From: Scytalidium lignicola
Taxonomy: Eukaryota > Ascomycota > Leotiomycetes
Assembly: GCA_002812745.2 (NCBI GenBank)
Contig: NCSJ02000014.1
Coordinates: 186,001-250,000, forward strand
Reading direction: 5' to 3'
DNA length: 64,000 bases
A program made the position numbers and the translations under genes. The notes under the pieces were generated by a model that did no database searches, was not told where the DNA came from, and worked only from the letters and a program-made list of their open reading frames with translations. Positions 25,040 to 36,287 of the stretch are shown in pieces. Numbering within the stretch: position 1 is the first letter of the stretch; each line of letters starts with the position of its first letter.

Positions 25040-27174
25040 CTATTTGTTGTACCACTCAGAAACCCATTGCACGATCTGTGCAACTTCACTATCCACAACC
25101 TGCTGCACCCCCTCATTAGCCTCCGCGTTGGAGAGAAGCAGATCTGAACAGTGAAATCCTCCTGGAATTATTTGCACCGGATGTTCAGGAGCTGAAGCCA
25201 ATGGACCACCAGGACGGGAGGTTGACGACATGCCAGCCGGACGCCAGGGATCAAATTCACTGTCAATATGTAGTTAGCCATGAAAATAGTAGGTCGATAA
25301 GGCTATTTAGGTAAAAGAGTATTAGAAGTAGGAGAAGAGTAAGCATACCCATTTGTCCATATCAATCTTGTAGTGTTGTCTAACCCCCATCCCTCAGTAT
25401 ATTTATTGACGGAATGAGTGTTGATGCTCGAATTAACATTCTCAGGGTAAGTGTATCCATTCTCCGGTGGAAAGTACAAATTGCACTGGTTTGAGTAATA
25501 TTCAGAGGTGAGGAGACGGGAGACAATAGATGGTTGATTTTGTGGAGCTCCTCTGTAATGTATCAGCGTTAATGAACTGGGATATGTGAGTAATGGGATT
25601 ATGAGACGTACTCCTGCCACCAATCGAATCCAGAACATAACATCCAGTACCACTGACGATCCGCACCGTTGTCGATAGTGTAGTCGGTAAACTGAAGGTT
25701 TGAGGCGTTATGAGAGTCGAAGCAGGAGACATCCATGACATCGGTGTACCCGACAGCTTGGCAGTCTATTCGGTACCTTAGCAGGTAAAGGAAATAGGCA
25801 AATAAGGACGCTTACAGCCTGGAATAAGAGTGCTGTTTAGCCATGCACCATAGCTTTGAATTGCCTTTTCAGCTCCAATTCCTTCAGGGCCGGGAACAAC
25901 AGCTGCGCCAGCTTCAACGCCCTAAATGAGATTAGCACGTATAATCACAAAAAGGTCGATGGTACCTACTTCGACGGCATCACAGAATTGAAAGAATATG
26001 GAGTAGCCACTAGTGAAAGAATTGTCTTGCCACATATATGGGCCAAATGCGAGAGCACTGTGTCCATACGATCAACTACTAGCCCAGCCCCTTTGGGAGA
26101 ACAGGCAAGGGATATACGTACTAAGCAAAATCATCATTATGTTGCAGATCCTGTAGTCCAAATAGAGCCTTCAGGTCATAGACTTCTTCCTCAGTGCCAT
26201 TCGTAAGGATTTGATCTGCATACTCGATTATTGCCTGCATGTCATTGCTACAGTTCTGAGGCATGTTTTCCTGGATTGGAGCAAAATATTGCCACTATTT
26301 CAAGTAAGAACAAAGGAAAACAACATGGGACAGAAGAGAGACAGACAAAGTCGTGAACGGCTTCAACTGGAGCACTTGTGGCATGGTACGCCCAGAATGT
26401 TCCGGGGGCAACCGACTCAGTCCAGGCAGCGAGAGAGCCAGAGTAAGAGCCTCCTGAAAAGACCCAAGGCTGCATGAATTAGAAAAATATTTTCTAAAGG
26501 AATCAATTTTGAGCACCAAACTCACAGCATTATCGGCATTACTGCTATGATTGATATCAAAAGGCAAATCAACATTTTTGGCAAAGTAAGTGAAATCGGC
26601 GATAGCTTGAGGAAGAGTCAAAAGCTGGAGATTCTCAGTGTTCAAGACATCATATGGAGATGATTCGCCCCAAAATCGATCTACAATTATATGGTTAGTA
26701 GTGAACTTTTTAGAAGAGGAATTCTTAATCTTACGCTCCAAAAGAAGGGCTGCTCCACCAATCTCCTGTGCAAAACGACCAACAATGGTGGTATTGATTA
26801 AGTAAAAGTCATATCCATCAGCAGATGTTTCTCCAGGAGTAAATAAAACAACCTAGATTATGATTAGTTAATTATATTATACCTTGCGAACTAGTCAGGG
26901 ATATACTCACTGGAGAACCTGGTCCATTCCAATATTCGGAAGTCCAAATATACCTCTGCTGGAAGGTTCCCTTAGAAGGGTCATTGTGATCAAGAATCTG
27001 GGTGAAGAAGGCCGTTCCTGTATTATTGACTGCCCCTGCAACTGCTGCCTTTGAGAAAGATACTGTATCCTTTGTTGGAGGAATTGGAGGAACCAATCTT
27101 CCAGGATGATAGTTCATGGCAGCAGCCAGCGCGGAGCTGCACAGGGGCCAAATGGATAGGGTTGAAACCTTCAT
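25040..27174 (-). CDS. Secreted serine peptidase, family S28
   Basis: Ten exons can be traced: 26911-27174, 26735-26852, 26526-26680, 26347-26469, 26122-26294, 25970-26057, 25816-25921, 25612-25765, 25349-25552 and 25040-25259. They give 534 residues, each junction in phase. The start MKVSTLSIWPLCSSALAAAM is a good signal peptide. Family marks are FFTQILDHNDPSKGTFQQRY, LLEHRFWGESSPYD and the nucleophile elbow GGSYSG (Ser187). The charge-relay Asp is in NGEFDPWRP (about 465) and His in PGGFHCSDLL (about 498). S28 enzymes (lysosomal Pro-X carboxypeptidase, DPP2 and fungal acid prolyl peptidases) cleave after proline, generally at acid pH. Several NxS/T sites agree with secretion. Likely an extracellular or vacuolar digestive enzyme; exact specificity is unknown. 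Confidence 0.93.
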
Positions 27175-28094
27175 CCTGATCTGAAGCAGTTGGCACGGCA
27201 AGAGATACGAGGATGAATGAATATAACACTTCAAGAAGTGATAGTACAGTGACTGGAGAGACTGACCAGACTTGGGAATTTCCAAAGCTGAAAAGGAAAA
27301 TTGGTGCAATAGAAAATGGGATTGAGTATCACAATCGTGGTACAAACACAATCAATTTATAAAGAATTGAAAACTAACATGGCTCTGCCACCACGACTCA
27401 CTTACCACCTCACAACCCTGTCTCAAAACTCTCAAGACATACCGGAATAGTTCATGCGAACCCCCCTGCCTGCAGCCGATGGATGCCATGGCAATGCAAA
27501 TTCGGGGCAAAGCAGGCAGGATAGGCAGGTGATAGCTCAGAGTTCACAGCAGTTGGCAGCTCCCCTGGCTTTCACGTGGGATACTCTGCTGTGTCCCCAA
27601 GACATAGTAGCGGCACAGACGCAGAATCAGAGACAAATGCAGGAGAAAAATGACACCCAAGAACCAGAGTATCAAAGAAATCCATAATGCGGAGCCCACT
27701 AGAGCAGGTCTGGCAGATCTGATGGTAACTCACACGGATGGCAGCACGCAGCAGAGTTACATCCTTCTAGAAACCAACAAAAGTGTGACATCCTTCCAGG
27801 ACGTAAGCACCAGTTGCAACCAAATCCATCACCACACTTCAAGAAAAAGCTGCATCAACAATGCATGCATTCCCTTACGCAGGTTATGTATTAACAACAG
27901 GGTTTATATTAGTAATATCTTCAATAGCATTAACTTATGATGACGCGATGTTATAAGCGAAGGTATATATCTTGGTAATCATATATTAGCTATACAAAAA
28001 GGATTAAACTTAAGTGTTACTTTATTTATATTATTCTAACAAAAGGAAGCTCTTTGCAGCTTACAGGAACAGCTCTGGATAGCGGATGTTTTAC
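27175..28094. promoter_or_regulatory. Upstream region of the S28 peptidase
   Basis: A TATA-like TTTATAAA lies on the minus strand near 27356-27363, about 185 bases before the start codon. AT-rich sequence follows beyond 27890. No supported gene. Confidence 0.45.
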
Positions 28095-28430
28095 TCAGTA
28101 TGTCTGACTTGCAACAAAAAGATGATTGATCCTCCATCCTTCGATCTGGGTCGTAAAATCAATAGGGTCTTTGACTAAGGATAGCTGCTATATTTAGCAT
28201 GGGAGACAAAGAATCTCGACTTACAACTCCACAATACCCCATCTTAAATGCAGCAAGATCAATATTGACACTCATCCATCCGTCCGAGAATAGATGTGTA
28301 TTCTGAGATACAAGAAAGTCCAAAGTAGTCGTCAGCTCCGTCGTGTCTAGACAGGTTGTGTTGGTATTCTGCAGGTGTGTTGCATGCGGCTCGGGAAGAA
28401 CAAGAAGACAAAGAAATGTGATTTTTCTAT
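28095..28430 (-). pseudogene. Possible small secreted protein gene or remnant
   Basis: On the minus strand a frame beginning near 28430 encodes a hydrophobic stretch (ITFLCLLVLPEPHA) followed by HLQNTNTTCLDTTELTTTLD and FSDGWMSVNIDLAAFKMGYC. A GTAAGT donor and a CAG acceptor about 40 nt later keep the frame into DPIDFTTQIEGWRINHLF, ending at TGA 28095-28097. The composition looks coding and secreted. However, no ATG lies in frame before the hydrophobic stretch; an ATG at about 28485 starts a different frame (SCWIPDGTLARGEL) resembling the CW/Y-PDG start of fungal cysteine-rich secreted proteins. I read it as a broken or multi-exon small secreted protein; the family is not recognised. Confidence 0.3.
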
Positions 28431-29135
28431 TTTCTTTAGCTTAAGCTCGCCCCGGGCCAGTGTCCCATCTGGGATCCAACACGACATTCTGTCAAAGTTC
28501 TTATGTTATTGGCGCAAAGTTTCTGGTTGTGAGAGCGTTTAATCTCACATATTTCAAGTCACCTCCTCTTTATGGTGGCGGAAGAAATATCTGTGATCAA
28601 ATGCAGGACGTGTTGGTCGCAGCTCTATACCTTGTGCTTAGGGTAGAATCCTCCATTACGAGTATGAGAGAGGAACTAAGACAAAGTAACTGCGCTCTCT
28701 GTGTGGAGCTGTGGAGCTACATATATACCGAATTAGGATATCCGTTACCGTATATCTCGATTAGTCTACATAGCATAGCTGAATTTAAAAATGGAAAAGG
28801 TAAGTAGAATATTGAACAAATTCTTATTAAATCCTGATCAGGATATAATTTAATTATATGTACCAGCGCAAGATCCGTCACTTTATTGATATTGTTAAAG
28901 TATCCAGTATGTCGTAAGCAGTCCGCTGGGTCTTGTGCGAACTAATTAGCCGTATCAATCCAGAGGAATTGAAACTCTCATTCACTGGACTGCTAGATTT
29001 GCAGGTTGTAACATCTGGCATTGCACTCTGAAGAGCGTCAATGCTTGAGATCCTCATACAAGCATAAACAAGCTTCTGACGAATAAGTTAGATGTGGCCA
29101 GAGCGCATCAAGAAATTCCAAAAGCCCTTGAATCG

Positions 29136-29166
29136 GGCGACATTTCCTAGCTTCTTCTAGGTCGCC
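29136..29166. repeat. Interrupted inverted repeat (potential hairpin)
   Basis: GGCGA and CCTAG on the left arm pair with CTAGG and TCGCC on the right arm around a CTTCTT loop, with a five-base bulge (CATTT) on the left. No open reading frame spans it. Could be chance or the end of an old element. Confidence 0.35.
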
Positions 29167-29542
29167 AAGCGCTTTCAAGCGTTAGCCTAGTGTTGATTCC
29201 ATGTTGAATCTGCGGTGACGCGAAACAAAGTCAAGAGAAGCAAGCAAGAGGTGGCATTGAGCTTGTGGGGTTACGAATTAATTTACGAGAATAGAGTATA
29301 TCGATTTAAGCTAGTTGAACTAGTAAAACGCGGAAACATCTTGCTAGTTTGTTATACTTCCCTAGATAGCAATACCCAGATTTAAACGGAAAGTAGGTGT
29401 AATAAAGAATGCAAATTCAGACAAATGTCTGCCTGTATATGCTCTCTTATATTGTAGGACTCGTTCATCTCGGAGCTACCTACGGGAGCCAGCGAGTGCT
29501 AGATATAGCCTAACCCGACTGTTTCCCCTACTATCTAGGAGG

Positions 29543-29565
29543 TATATATATATATATATATATAT
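29543..29565. repeat. TA dinucleotide microsatellite
   Basis: About eleven TA units in a non-coding AT-rich region. Confidence 0.9.
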
Positions 29566-29677
29566 CGTGTAGTCTTTTCGAACTCCATCGAGAAAACTAG
29601 ATCAGTTGAAGATATATCAGCATCCAGCATCAACCCGAAGAAAAATTATCATAGTTAATATCTTTGAATTCGCTATC

Positions 29678-29950
29678 ATGCATCCAAGGAAGGTTATTGC
29701 GCTCATAGCTTGTCTGTAAAAGGTTCTTTGGCGACAGCTTGCGTGGAAACTGCGAATGACAGTGTGTTTTAATCATGCGAAGGATGGGACGGCTTGTAAG
29801 AAAAGAGAGGTCTTACCTGACAAGTCTTGTGGAGAAAAATTAACACGGATCCAAGAACAATCCCGTGTTGGAAGTGATCATGTTTTCAAATTAAGAGGAT
29901 GGCAAGGCAAGTTCTCGATTAAATATTGTTTGGAAATTTTAGAGTACTGA
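29678..29950 (+). pseudogene. Possible broken small secreted protein gene
   Basis: ATG at 29678 opens with a hydrophobic, signal-like peptide (MHPRKVIALIACL) but meets TAA after 13 codons. Shifting by one base continues the signal-like sequence (KGSLATACVETANDSV), and the original frame then gives a cysteine-containing, basic stretch (CFNHAKDGTACKKREVL) open to 29950. Alternatively a 54-nt intron from GTCTGT (29714) to GACAG would join the two halves in frame. A TA repeat and pyrimidine-rich sequence precede it. The family is not recognised. Low confidence, either as an intact two-exon gene or as a relic. Confidence 0.25.
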
Positions 29951-30762
29951 CTTCCTAACTTAGTTAGGTTAAGGTACGCGCACTTAGTTGGCTATGTTAG
30001 GTCGCGGTTTCACGTGCCATGTCTCAACATGCACTAAAGTCCTTCTACGTAGCTATAGAATTATCAATATGATAAACAAAAAAAAAAAAATGCTCTGAAG
30101 AAGTTTAAAAACGGGGTATTCAACTTAAGAGTACTCTAATCTATTTAAGTTGACGTGCATTCTGCTCAACGTCTAATAAATAAGATTCTGCAGCAAAAAT
30201 GCTTTCAAAAATAAATAAGCAAGTTTGAGCAATGTCAAAATTCAACATCAAAATCAAATAGCCTCCGACATATTTTCATCGTTTTTGTAACATTAGCGTG
30301 AACCAAACAGTACGACTTGTTAGATAATAGCATAGGATCTTAACACCACAATGCTTAGTAACGTGAGTACTGAGAGTACTAGATATAGTATGAGTTGTAA
30401 AGAGAACTCATGTAAGATCTCGCCAGTCTAGAGATTTAGTGTCGATTTTCGAATGTGCCTAAGTCTGATGTTGGCCGAGTTCTCTAAAGAGGAAGTCGTC
30501 GGTAATGCTGCAGACAGAGGAAGATAGCGGAACTAGTCGGGGTGTTAAACTGTACTGCAACAGCCTTTTCTTGCCGAGATCATGAATTATGATACTTTCA
30601 GGCACGGTTCGTCGCGGCTTTATGCTTCGTCCCCTAAAGTCGAGCGGAACCCTCTTCACTGGATAGCCTTCCTTGTTCCCCAGGTATAGCTCCCGCTGCT
30701 TAGTAGAAGTAGTGTTCAAATATGCCTCAATATCATCTGCTTTCCAGCCTCTAAACTTTTTC
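29951..30762. other. Gene-free, mostly AT-rich sequence
   Basis: Contains an A run at 30079-30090. A minus-strand 86-codon frame at 30459-30719 lies in the expected 3' UTR of the Sec2-like gene and shows no domain. Nothing else seen. Confidence 0.45.
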
Positions 30763-31551
30763 TCATCTTCCCGGTGCTAATAATCCCTTGACCCTCTCGA
30801 TCCTTGCCATTGCTCCCTCTAATCGCTCAAGCCTCTTCCGCTTTTCCACGTCTCTTTTCTCCAGAATAGCAACCCGTTCTTCTAATTTCGCGCGCGCCTT
30901 TCGCTCTGTCGCAACCATTTCATTGGCTTGCATGAATAACTGTGCCGACAGTTCTTCTAGTTCGCCTGACGCTGCGTTCAGCTTGCCCTCAGCTGCTGCT
31001 CGGAGAGACTGTTCTCGATTCAAGGCCGCAACTAGATCAGTCGTTGAGGGAGCGGTTGCTGGTAATGCGGGGACGGCTTTGCGCGAGGATAGGAAGGAGG
31101 AGAGGCGGTTTTGGACAGGGAGGTAGGAGGATAAACGGCTGGGGCTGGAATTTCGTTGGCTTTGAGGCGGAGATTGTTGCTGTGGTAAGGACTGAAGTGG
31201 CTGGTCGGGTATGGTTTGTTGTGGTTGCTGCTGTTGCTGGCTTTGCAGTTTTTGGATTTCGTCTTCGTAGTCTGCCCATCTGTCTACTGCTCAATGTCAG
31301 CGTGCATTGCGAAAATATTTGAGTCACATATGTGAGGCTAAGGCGATTCCGACGGACGTACCTGCGGCTGTAGCCTTCTGTGTGAGCATGCGGACCTGCG
31401 CCTGGAGGTCTTGGATCTGCCTTTGCGCCTCGATCAGACTTTCCGATTCCATCGAAGGCAGGTCCGTCCCGCAGTGAGGACACTGGGGATACGCTGATAA
31501 CACGCCAACATTAGAAGCCTGTGTCTCCGTCATCGTCATCGTTGCAGCCAT
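30763..31551 (-). CDS. Short coiled-coil protein with a Sec2-type Rab GEF domain
   Basis: Two exons: 31362-31551 and 30763-31286, giving 237 residues. The N-terminus contains CPHCGTDLP, a possible half zinc site, then a coiled coil (LIEAQRQIQDLQAQVRMLTQ). A Gln/Ser/Pro-rich disordered linker precedes the conserved helix AASGELEELSAQLFMQANEM, then ATERKARAKLEERV and RLERLEGAMARIERV. This last part matches the Sec2 N-terminal domain (the Rabin8/Sec2p GEF coiled coil), which exchanges nucleotide on the exocytic Rab Sec4. Full-length Sec2 proteins are usually much longer, so this is a short Sec2-domain protein known from filamentous fungi. GEF activity is inference. The gene is divergent from the disordered protein gene 3.2 kb away. 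Confidence 0.8.
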
Positions 31552-34500
31552 GTCTTGAGGTGAGGTCAGGAGACAACAGCCAAGGCTAGGTGATCTCGAG
31601 GAGTAAGGTGCAACGTGCGTGATTTAGTAATTGAGGTTCTTGATGGGCTCTGTTCCAAGATATGGGTTGTATTATGTATGATGGTGTAAGTAAGTCCTCA
31701 GTTGAGTTTATGATCTTTGTCCTGAGATACTGATACGAGGTCTACTCGCGAGGTTTGAAGTGCTTCATGCCGACGGATGGCGGGCCCTGCGCCACCTTGT
31801 TTCTGCGACACACTCTTTACTGGTACGTGCTGACAATACTGCAGCGAAACACTACGTCAAAACCGGCTGTACAGAGTTCCGATTGGGAAGAAAACAAGAG
31901 TTAAATTTGGAGTATTTAGACTTATTGAAGTCTCGATGAACATTTGTCGTGGTGAGTCGGTAGAAACGCTGTACAGTTGCTCGCTGTAACGGTGAAGGGT
32001 CTCGACCCGTCAGTGCTGGATTCAGTTTCCCCCCCATCGATCGTGCTAGCTCAGCCCTGCCCGCGGCAATGCAGTCACCGAAGTGTAACACCGCCTTTTC
32101 CCTGCGATCGGATCTCTCTAGTTAGTTACTGTCAGCAGTTCTAATTTTAATAAGGTCTCTCCATGACCAGGATCGGCTCCAGGAATCACTCTTCTCCGCA
32201 GCGTAGCACAGTATTCCGGTGTGGTGATGTGTGGTCCGGGCTGCCGCCAGCTGTGTTTGGCTTGGTTAGTCATGAAGATGCGTTCGGAAGTTCATCGTTA
32301 GAGCTTCTCAGTAATGTTATGGTTGGCCTGTTAGGATCGAAAATCGGGATATTCTCCATTGATAGCGTTAACAGTCATTCAGAAGCATTCTGACTAGAAA
32401 TATTTCGATTGCTACGAGGTTAATTCTTCCCTCACGATGGTACTGCCTATTACTGTATCAAAGGCTTCTAATACTGTGCAATCAACAGTTCAATATTTCA
32501 AATACCAGTCACGTGATTAAGATGCGCTTCTCCGCGGAACATTAACTTTACCGGTAGGGAACGGGAGTACGAGTCCCGTACTGTTGCACCAAGCCTACTG
32601 TTTCCGAGTGTTCTGTGCCGTACAGGAGACCGTATCCACCTGCTGCATCAGCAGTACCTTGCAGAAGTACTGACGGACTCCCATCACGAACCTATATATT
32701 TGGAATGAAGAGCTCCTTTGAGCTTTTGTACATAAGGTACGAGATGGTCCTGTAGATGGTGGCAAAAGACCAGCACAAACAAAGTTCGCCGGCTGGGCGA
32801 TCCCATGTCAGTGTTTTGTGGTACCCTACGTCTTCCTGCCGCGGTGCAGCGTCATAGGCACATGGTTACCCTGGACCCTAGTCAAGCCACATCTAGGGGC
32901 CTTACTTTATAGGCACACAACCAATAAAAGTACTGCAGCCTAACATGTTAAGTTATCGGAAGCGTCTCCTTTGTGTCTCCGAGATCCTGCTTACTTGCAC
33001 ACACTACACATAGGCCACCTTATCTCCTTTCCACAACCTAATGCTGTACTTTGCCATTTTGTCAAAAGAAACCTCCCTATGGAGGTAATCACCGCACTGC
33101 TGCTCTAGCCGTTCAGAACCGAAAGGTTACTACGATGTACACCGCAACTAAGCGCTTCCTTTTCTCTCACCGCACACTCCACTTTCTCTCTTGGGAGATT
33201 TGTCGTGTGTTGTAGACGCCTGGGCCCAAACAAAAAGGACACCGCAGCATCTACAGTACTGTACAGTGTACGGTATTGACGTGGCTCTTCAAGAACACTG
33301 ACCGCATCCCACTCATCCTCAACAAACCAGCCCTCCGATCTTGGGCGAGAAGGTCTGCCACTTGCCCTCCTTGCCCGACTACCCCATGCGGCCAGCTACA
33401 GAAGGAGCGAAGGCCAAGTCATACGACGACTCGTTTAATGGGGGTTTTGATGGGGGACAAATAATGCTGCCCAAGACTCAACTTATCGGATGGCGGCTGG
33501 GCGTTTAGTCTCCAGTGAGGGCAGTACAGGAGCAGAGTTGCAGGCCAGCAGAATAAAGTATGGTACAGTAGTACTCTCCTAGTACTTTCCTAGTACGGAT
33601 ACGGCGGCATGGTAGCACATATCTAGGAGATCCCCCACGTTAGGAGATCGGTGCGAAACCTGACCTCTTGGTGCTTGGGCTCAGAGAGTGCCTCGGCGAC
33701 TCAGCTAGCATGAGAGAGACACAGAGAGGAACAAGTTGTGGGTGGTGTTTGGAAGAAGCAATGCCAATACAATCAGAGCACAAATTAACAGAGTCTCTTA
33801 CGGCTACGGCGGCTTCGAGCTGAATCTCTGGAGAAGCAAATAATTACTCTTGCTTTTTTGGCACATACCGTACTTACTTGGCAAGCCCGGTGAATCAGGA
33901 AGAACTGAGTAGATAGAGCCGGCCGGTGAGGTTTGCAGTCTACAAAGACCGGCGCTCGTGTGCTCCGTGTATTCTTCAGTTGGATAAACTGTAGTGTCTT
34001 TCGCCATGTTTTACTTTTGTAAGTCGGGTACAGTGATTAACTTACCTTTCCGTAGACTCCCTGGCCCCGTAATAGTTACTACTCGTCAGTCTGAGCAAAC
34101 GGTGGTCGTGGGTATGGAGCGTACAGTAATTTCGCAAATGCGAGAGGCCCGGTCGTGTGCTGCGACTTCCCCCATCCTTTCCCTGCAAAGCTTATCAGCC
34201 ACCACACGCATCATCCCGTTTCCACCCCCCGTATCAAATCCCGACCAACACAGTAATATTACAGTCATCATCTTCCCGAATCGGGCTGCCTGTCCTTGAC
34301 CTGCTTGTTCCAGCAAGTCCCCGTTCCATCTGCCCTTCCCTTCCTCCTATTCTTTCTTCTTATTCCAGTCTGTAACTTGGCTTACTTCCTAACCTCCATC
34401 TCTTTTTAAATCCCAAAGTCGGTCATCATTTTGCATCATCTTATCCCTTATCTTAGCATCGTTTGCGTGTCCATGTCCTCCCTCTGATCACTGCCGGACG

Positions 34501-34775
34501 CCTGAGATGCCTCATCAGACGCACCAGACAGCCTTGTGCAACGAATTGCTCGTCACCATCCAGGAGCGCTGCCGATAAGGGTTTTGCACGTCTTGGTTGA
34601 ATCTTTCGAGGCTATCTGAACTCGTCCAGGCATTTATTTTACGCAAATCAAGGTCCTTAGCACAAGATCAACCATCCCAGTTGTCATCAAGTAATAGTTC
34701 GTCGGAGACTGGACGGATCCTGGCGTAAGATCCGCACGCGACCTTAGGCCCTTGAACCCGCGACCCTAGGTCCAA
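31552..34775. other. Long divergent intergenic region rich in GTAC words
   Basis: About 3.2 kb without a supported gene. Between about 32460 and 33600 the word GTAC and longer palindromes such as CAGTACTGTACAGTGTAC (33253-33270) recur about every 50-100 bases. It probably holds both divergent promoters and long 5' UTRs; the pyrimidine-rich 34280-34480 part fits the leader of the downstream gene. A small upstream ORF in that leader is possible but not demonstrable. Confidence 0.45.
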
Positions 34776-36287
34776 ATGTTGGCTCCGCGGTCTCTTTTAT
34801 TCACTCGACAGCAGCATTTACAATCCTCAACAGCCCCACGACGACAAGCTAAGAATGAACGAGCCCCGAGTGACCGGAAGATCGAGTCTCCTAAGAGAGC
34901 TGCTCGAGTCGATATGTCCCGAACCTCGACTGTGACGGTGGCGGCGACGGCGACTGCCACAACAACCACCACAACGTCAAGACCTACAACTCCCACTTCT
35001 CCCGTTATTATTCCTGCTCGCGGGCACCATGAAGGCGCTCATGATAACCACAGATCGGAAGGAAAGTGGGATCGGCGACATGGCAGGAAGCCGGCCGAAC
35101 GGCCTGCAAGACGTGCTCGCGATATTCACTCTCCCGACTCTATTCCTCCGTCCGTAGCTGCCCTCCTTGCTATCACCGCCATACCACCGCCAAGATCGAA
35201 TGCGAGTTTGCGAAAGAAAGCCAGTGCACGCCCAGCGCTGACTGTTGACGCCGTCCTTCAACATACAGGAGAATCTGAGAAGAAACTGAATCTCGCACTC
35301 CGGCATAGCTCGTTAGAATTTCTACTTACGCCGCCGGAGGATCTCGATGATGACTACTTTGGAAGTGAGACGGGGGAGGAGTCATTCTCTCCCAGCGAGT
35401 CTACGCCATCACTTGACGAAGAGTCTTTCAACGAGTCATCCACTTCCTTGAGTTCGCTGGTGACACCTGGCTCGCGTGGCAAGAAATCGTTACCAACAAG
35501 GAGGATTCAAGCCATTACGTCTCCTCCAGGGAGTCTTACGCTGGATGATCATCCATTATCAAACCCAGACGTGGACATTGATGAGCTGGACTTCCGTGTC
35601 TTCCAGCGGCCACAAGACCGTGTTGAGCCTAAGCCAACCAGGCTTGATCCAACACCATCACAACCAACGAAGTCGGCATTCAAGTCGAATCTCACTGCAT
35701 CTCTACGAGCCTTACGAGCCGCTGCGAGGTCATTTTCGAGCCTTACAGCACCCATGATACCCCCAGATGATTTTCTAACACGATCTATTATCTCTATTGA
35801 TCCCCAGGTCCCGTTCACTGACGAGCGAATGCCTCCTCGACTTGAGGATGCACCGACTCCTGCGCTGCGCCGGTATCTTAATCCGACCACGAACGCACCC
35901 ATCGACGCTCAGGTGCGATCTCATTCTACCCAGAGTGCGATTGCCAGTACCTGTACGGCATCTATTCAGATGCAGACCTACAAAGTGTCTCGATCGGGCA
36001 AGAGTACCTCGCCAGCGGTCATCAGCCGGCGTACTGTGTCTACGCCCGAAGACGCATCTCCTGACACGGCCGCCGAGCCTGTGGCTCGACAGCGGGACAT
36101 GAGAGAAAACAGCGATTTCATTCGGATCGCGGTCATGGAGATGGCGATGCGCAAGAAGGGCAAGTTAGACGACCAGAAGCCGGGACGCGCACGCTGGGCG
36201 CTGCCACCGCGACTGCCACCGACCAAGCCCTACGCGATTGGGGACGACGGCATTCCAGTACGGTGGATTGCAATTACGCTGGAGTAA
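34776..36287 (+). CDS. Conserved fungal protein of unknown function, largely disordered
   Basis: One exon. From ATG 34776 the product is 503 residues; an alternative in-frame ATG at 34914 (MSRTSTVTVAATATATTTTT) would remove 46 residues. Most of the chain is Ser/Thr/Pro/Arg-rich and predicted disordered, with a Thr repeat near the start. Two islands look conserved: HSPDSIPPSVAALLAITAIP with the following helix LNLALRHSSLEFLLTPPEDL, and the end RENSDFIRIAVMEMAMRKKG plus ARWALPPRLPP and IPVRWIAITLE. No enzyme motif, membrane segment or signal peptide. Its neighbours give no functional clue. I cannot name a function. Confidence 0.8.
   Translation: MLAPRSLLFTRQQHLQSSTAPRRQAKNERAPSDRKIESPKRAARVDMSRTSTVTVAATATATTTTTTSRPTTPTSPVIIPARGHHEGAHDNHRSEGKWDRRHGRKPAERPARRARDIHSPDSIPPSVAALLAITAIPPPRSNASLRKKASARPALTVDAVLQHTGESEKKLNLALRHSSLEFLLTPPEDLDDDYFGSETGEESFSPSESTPSLDEESFNESSTSLSSLVTPGSRGKKSLPTRRIQAITSPPGSLTLDDHPLSNPDVDIDELDFRVFQRPQDRVEPKPTRLDPTPSQPTKSAFKSNLTASLRALRAAARSFSSLTAPMIPPDDFLTRSIISIDPQVPFTDERMPPRLEDAPTPALRRYLNPTTNAPIDAQVRSHSTQSAIASTCTASIQMQTYKVSRSGKSTSPAVISRRTVSTPEDASPDTAAEPVARQRDMRENSDFIRIAVMEMAMRKKGKLDDQKPGRARWALPPRLPPTKPYAIGDDGIPVRWIAITLE

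Larger units (their letters stand above)
28431..29677. other. AT-rich gene-poor stretch
   Basis: No convincing gene. It includes a short interrupted inverted repeat at 29136-29166 and a TA microsatellite at 29543-29565. A 115-codon plus-strand frame at 28460-28807 has no recognisable domain and is treated as chance. Confidence 0.45.

Noticed and set aside
28460..28807. 115-codon plus-strand ORF
   Set aside because: No domain, no signal peptide, and it overlaps the opposite-strand secreted-protein candidate, which looks more like coding sequence.
30459..30719. 86-codon minus-strand ORF downstream of the Sec2-like gene
   Set aside because: No family resemblance, and it lies in the expected 3' UTR. 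It could be a small protein but nothing supports it.
32560..32600. tRNA T-arm-like sequence (ACGGGAGTACGAGTCCCGT)
   Set aside because: The loop is nine bases instead of seven and no acceptor, D or anticodon arm could be fitted upstream.
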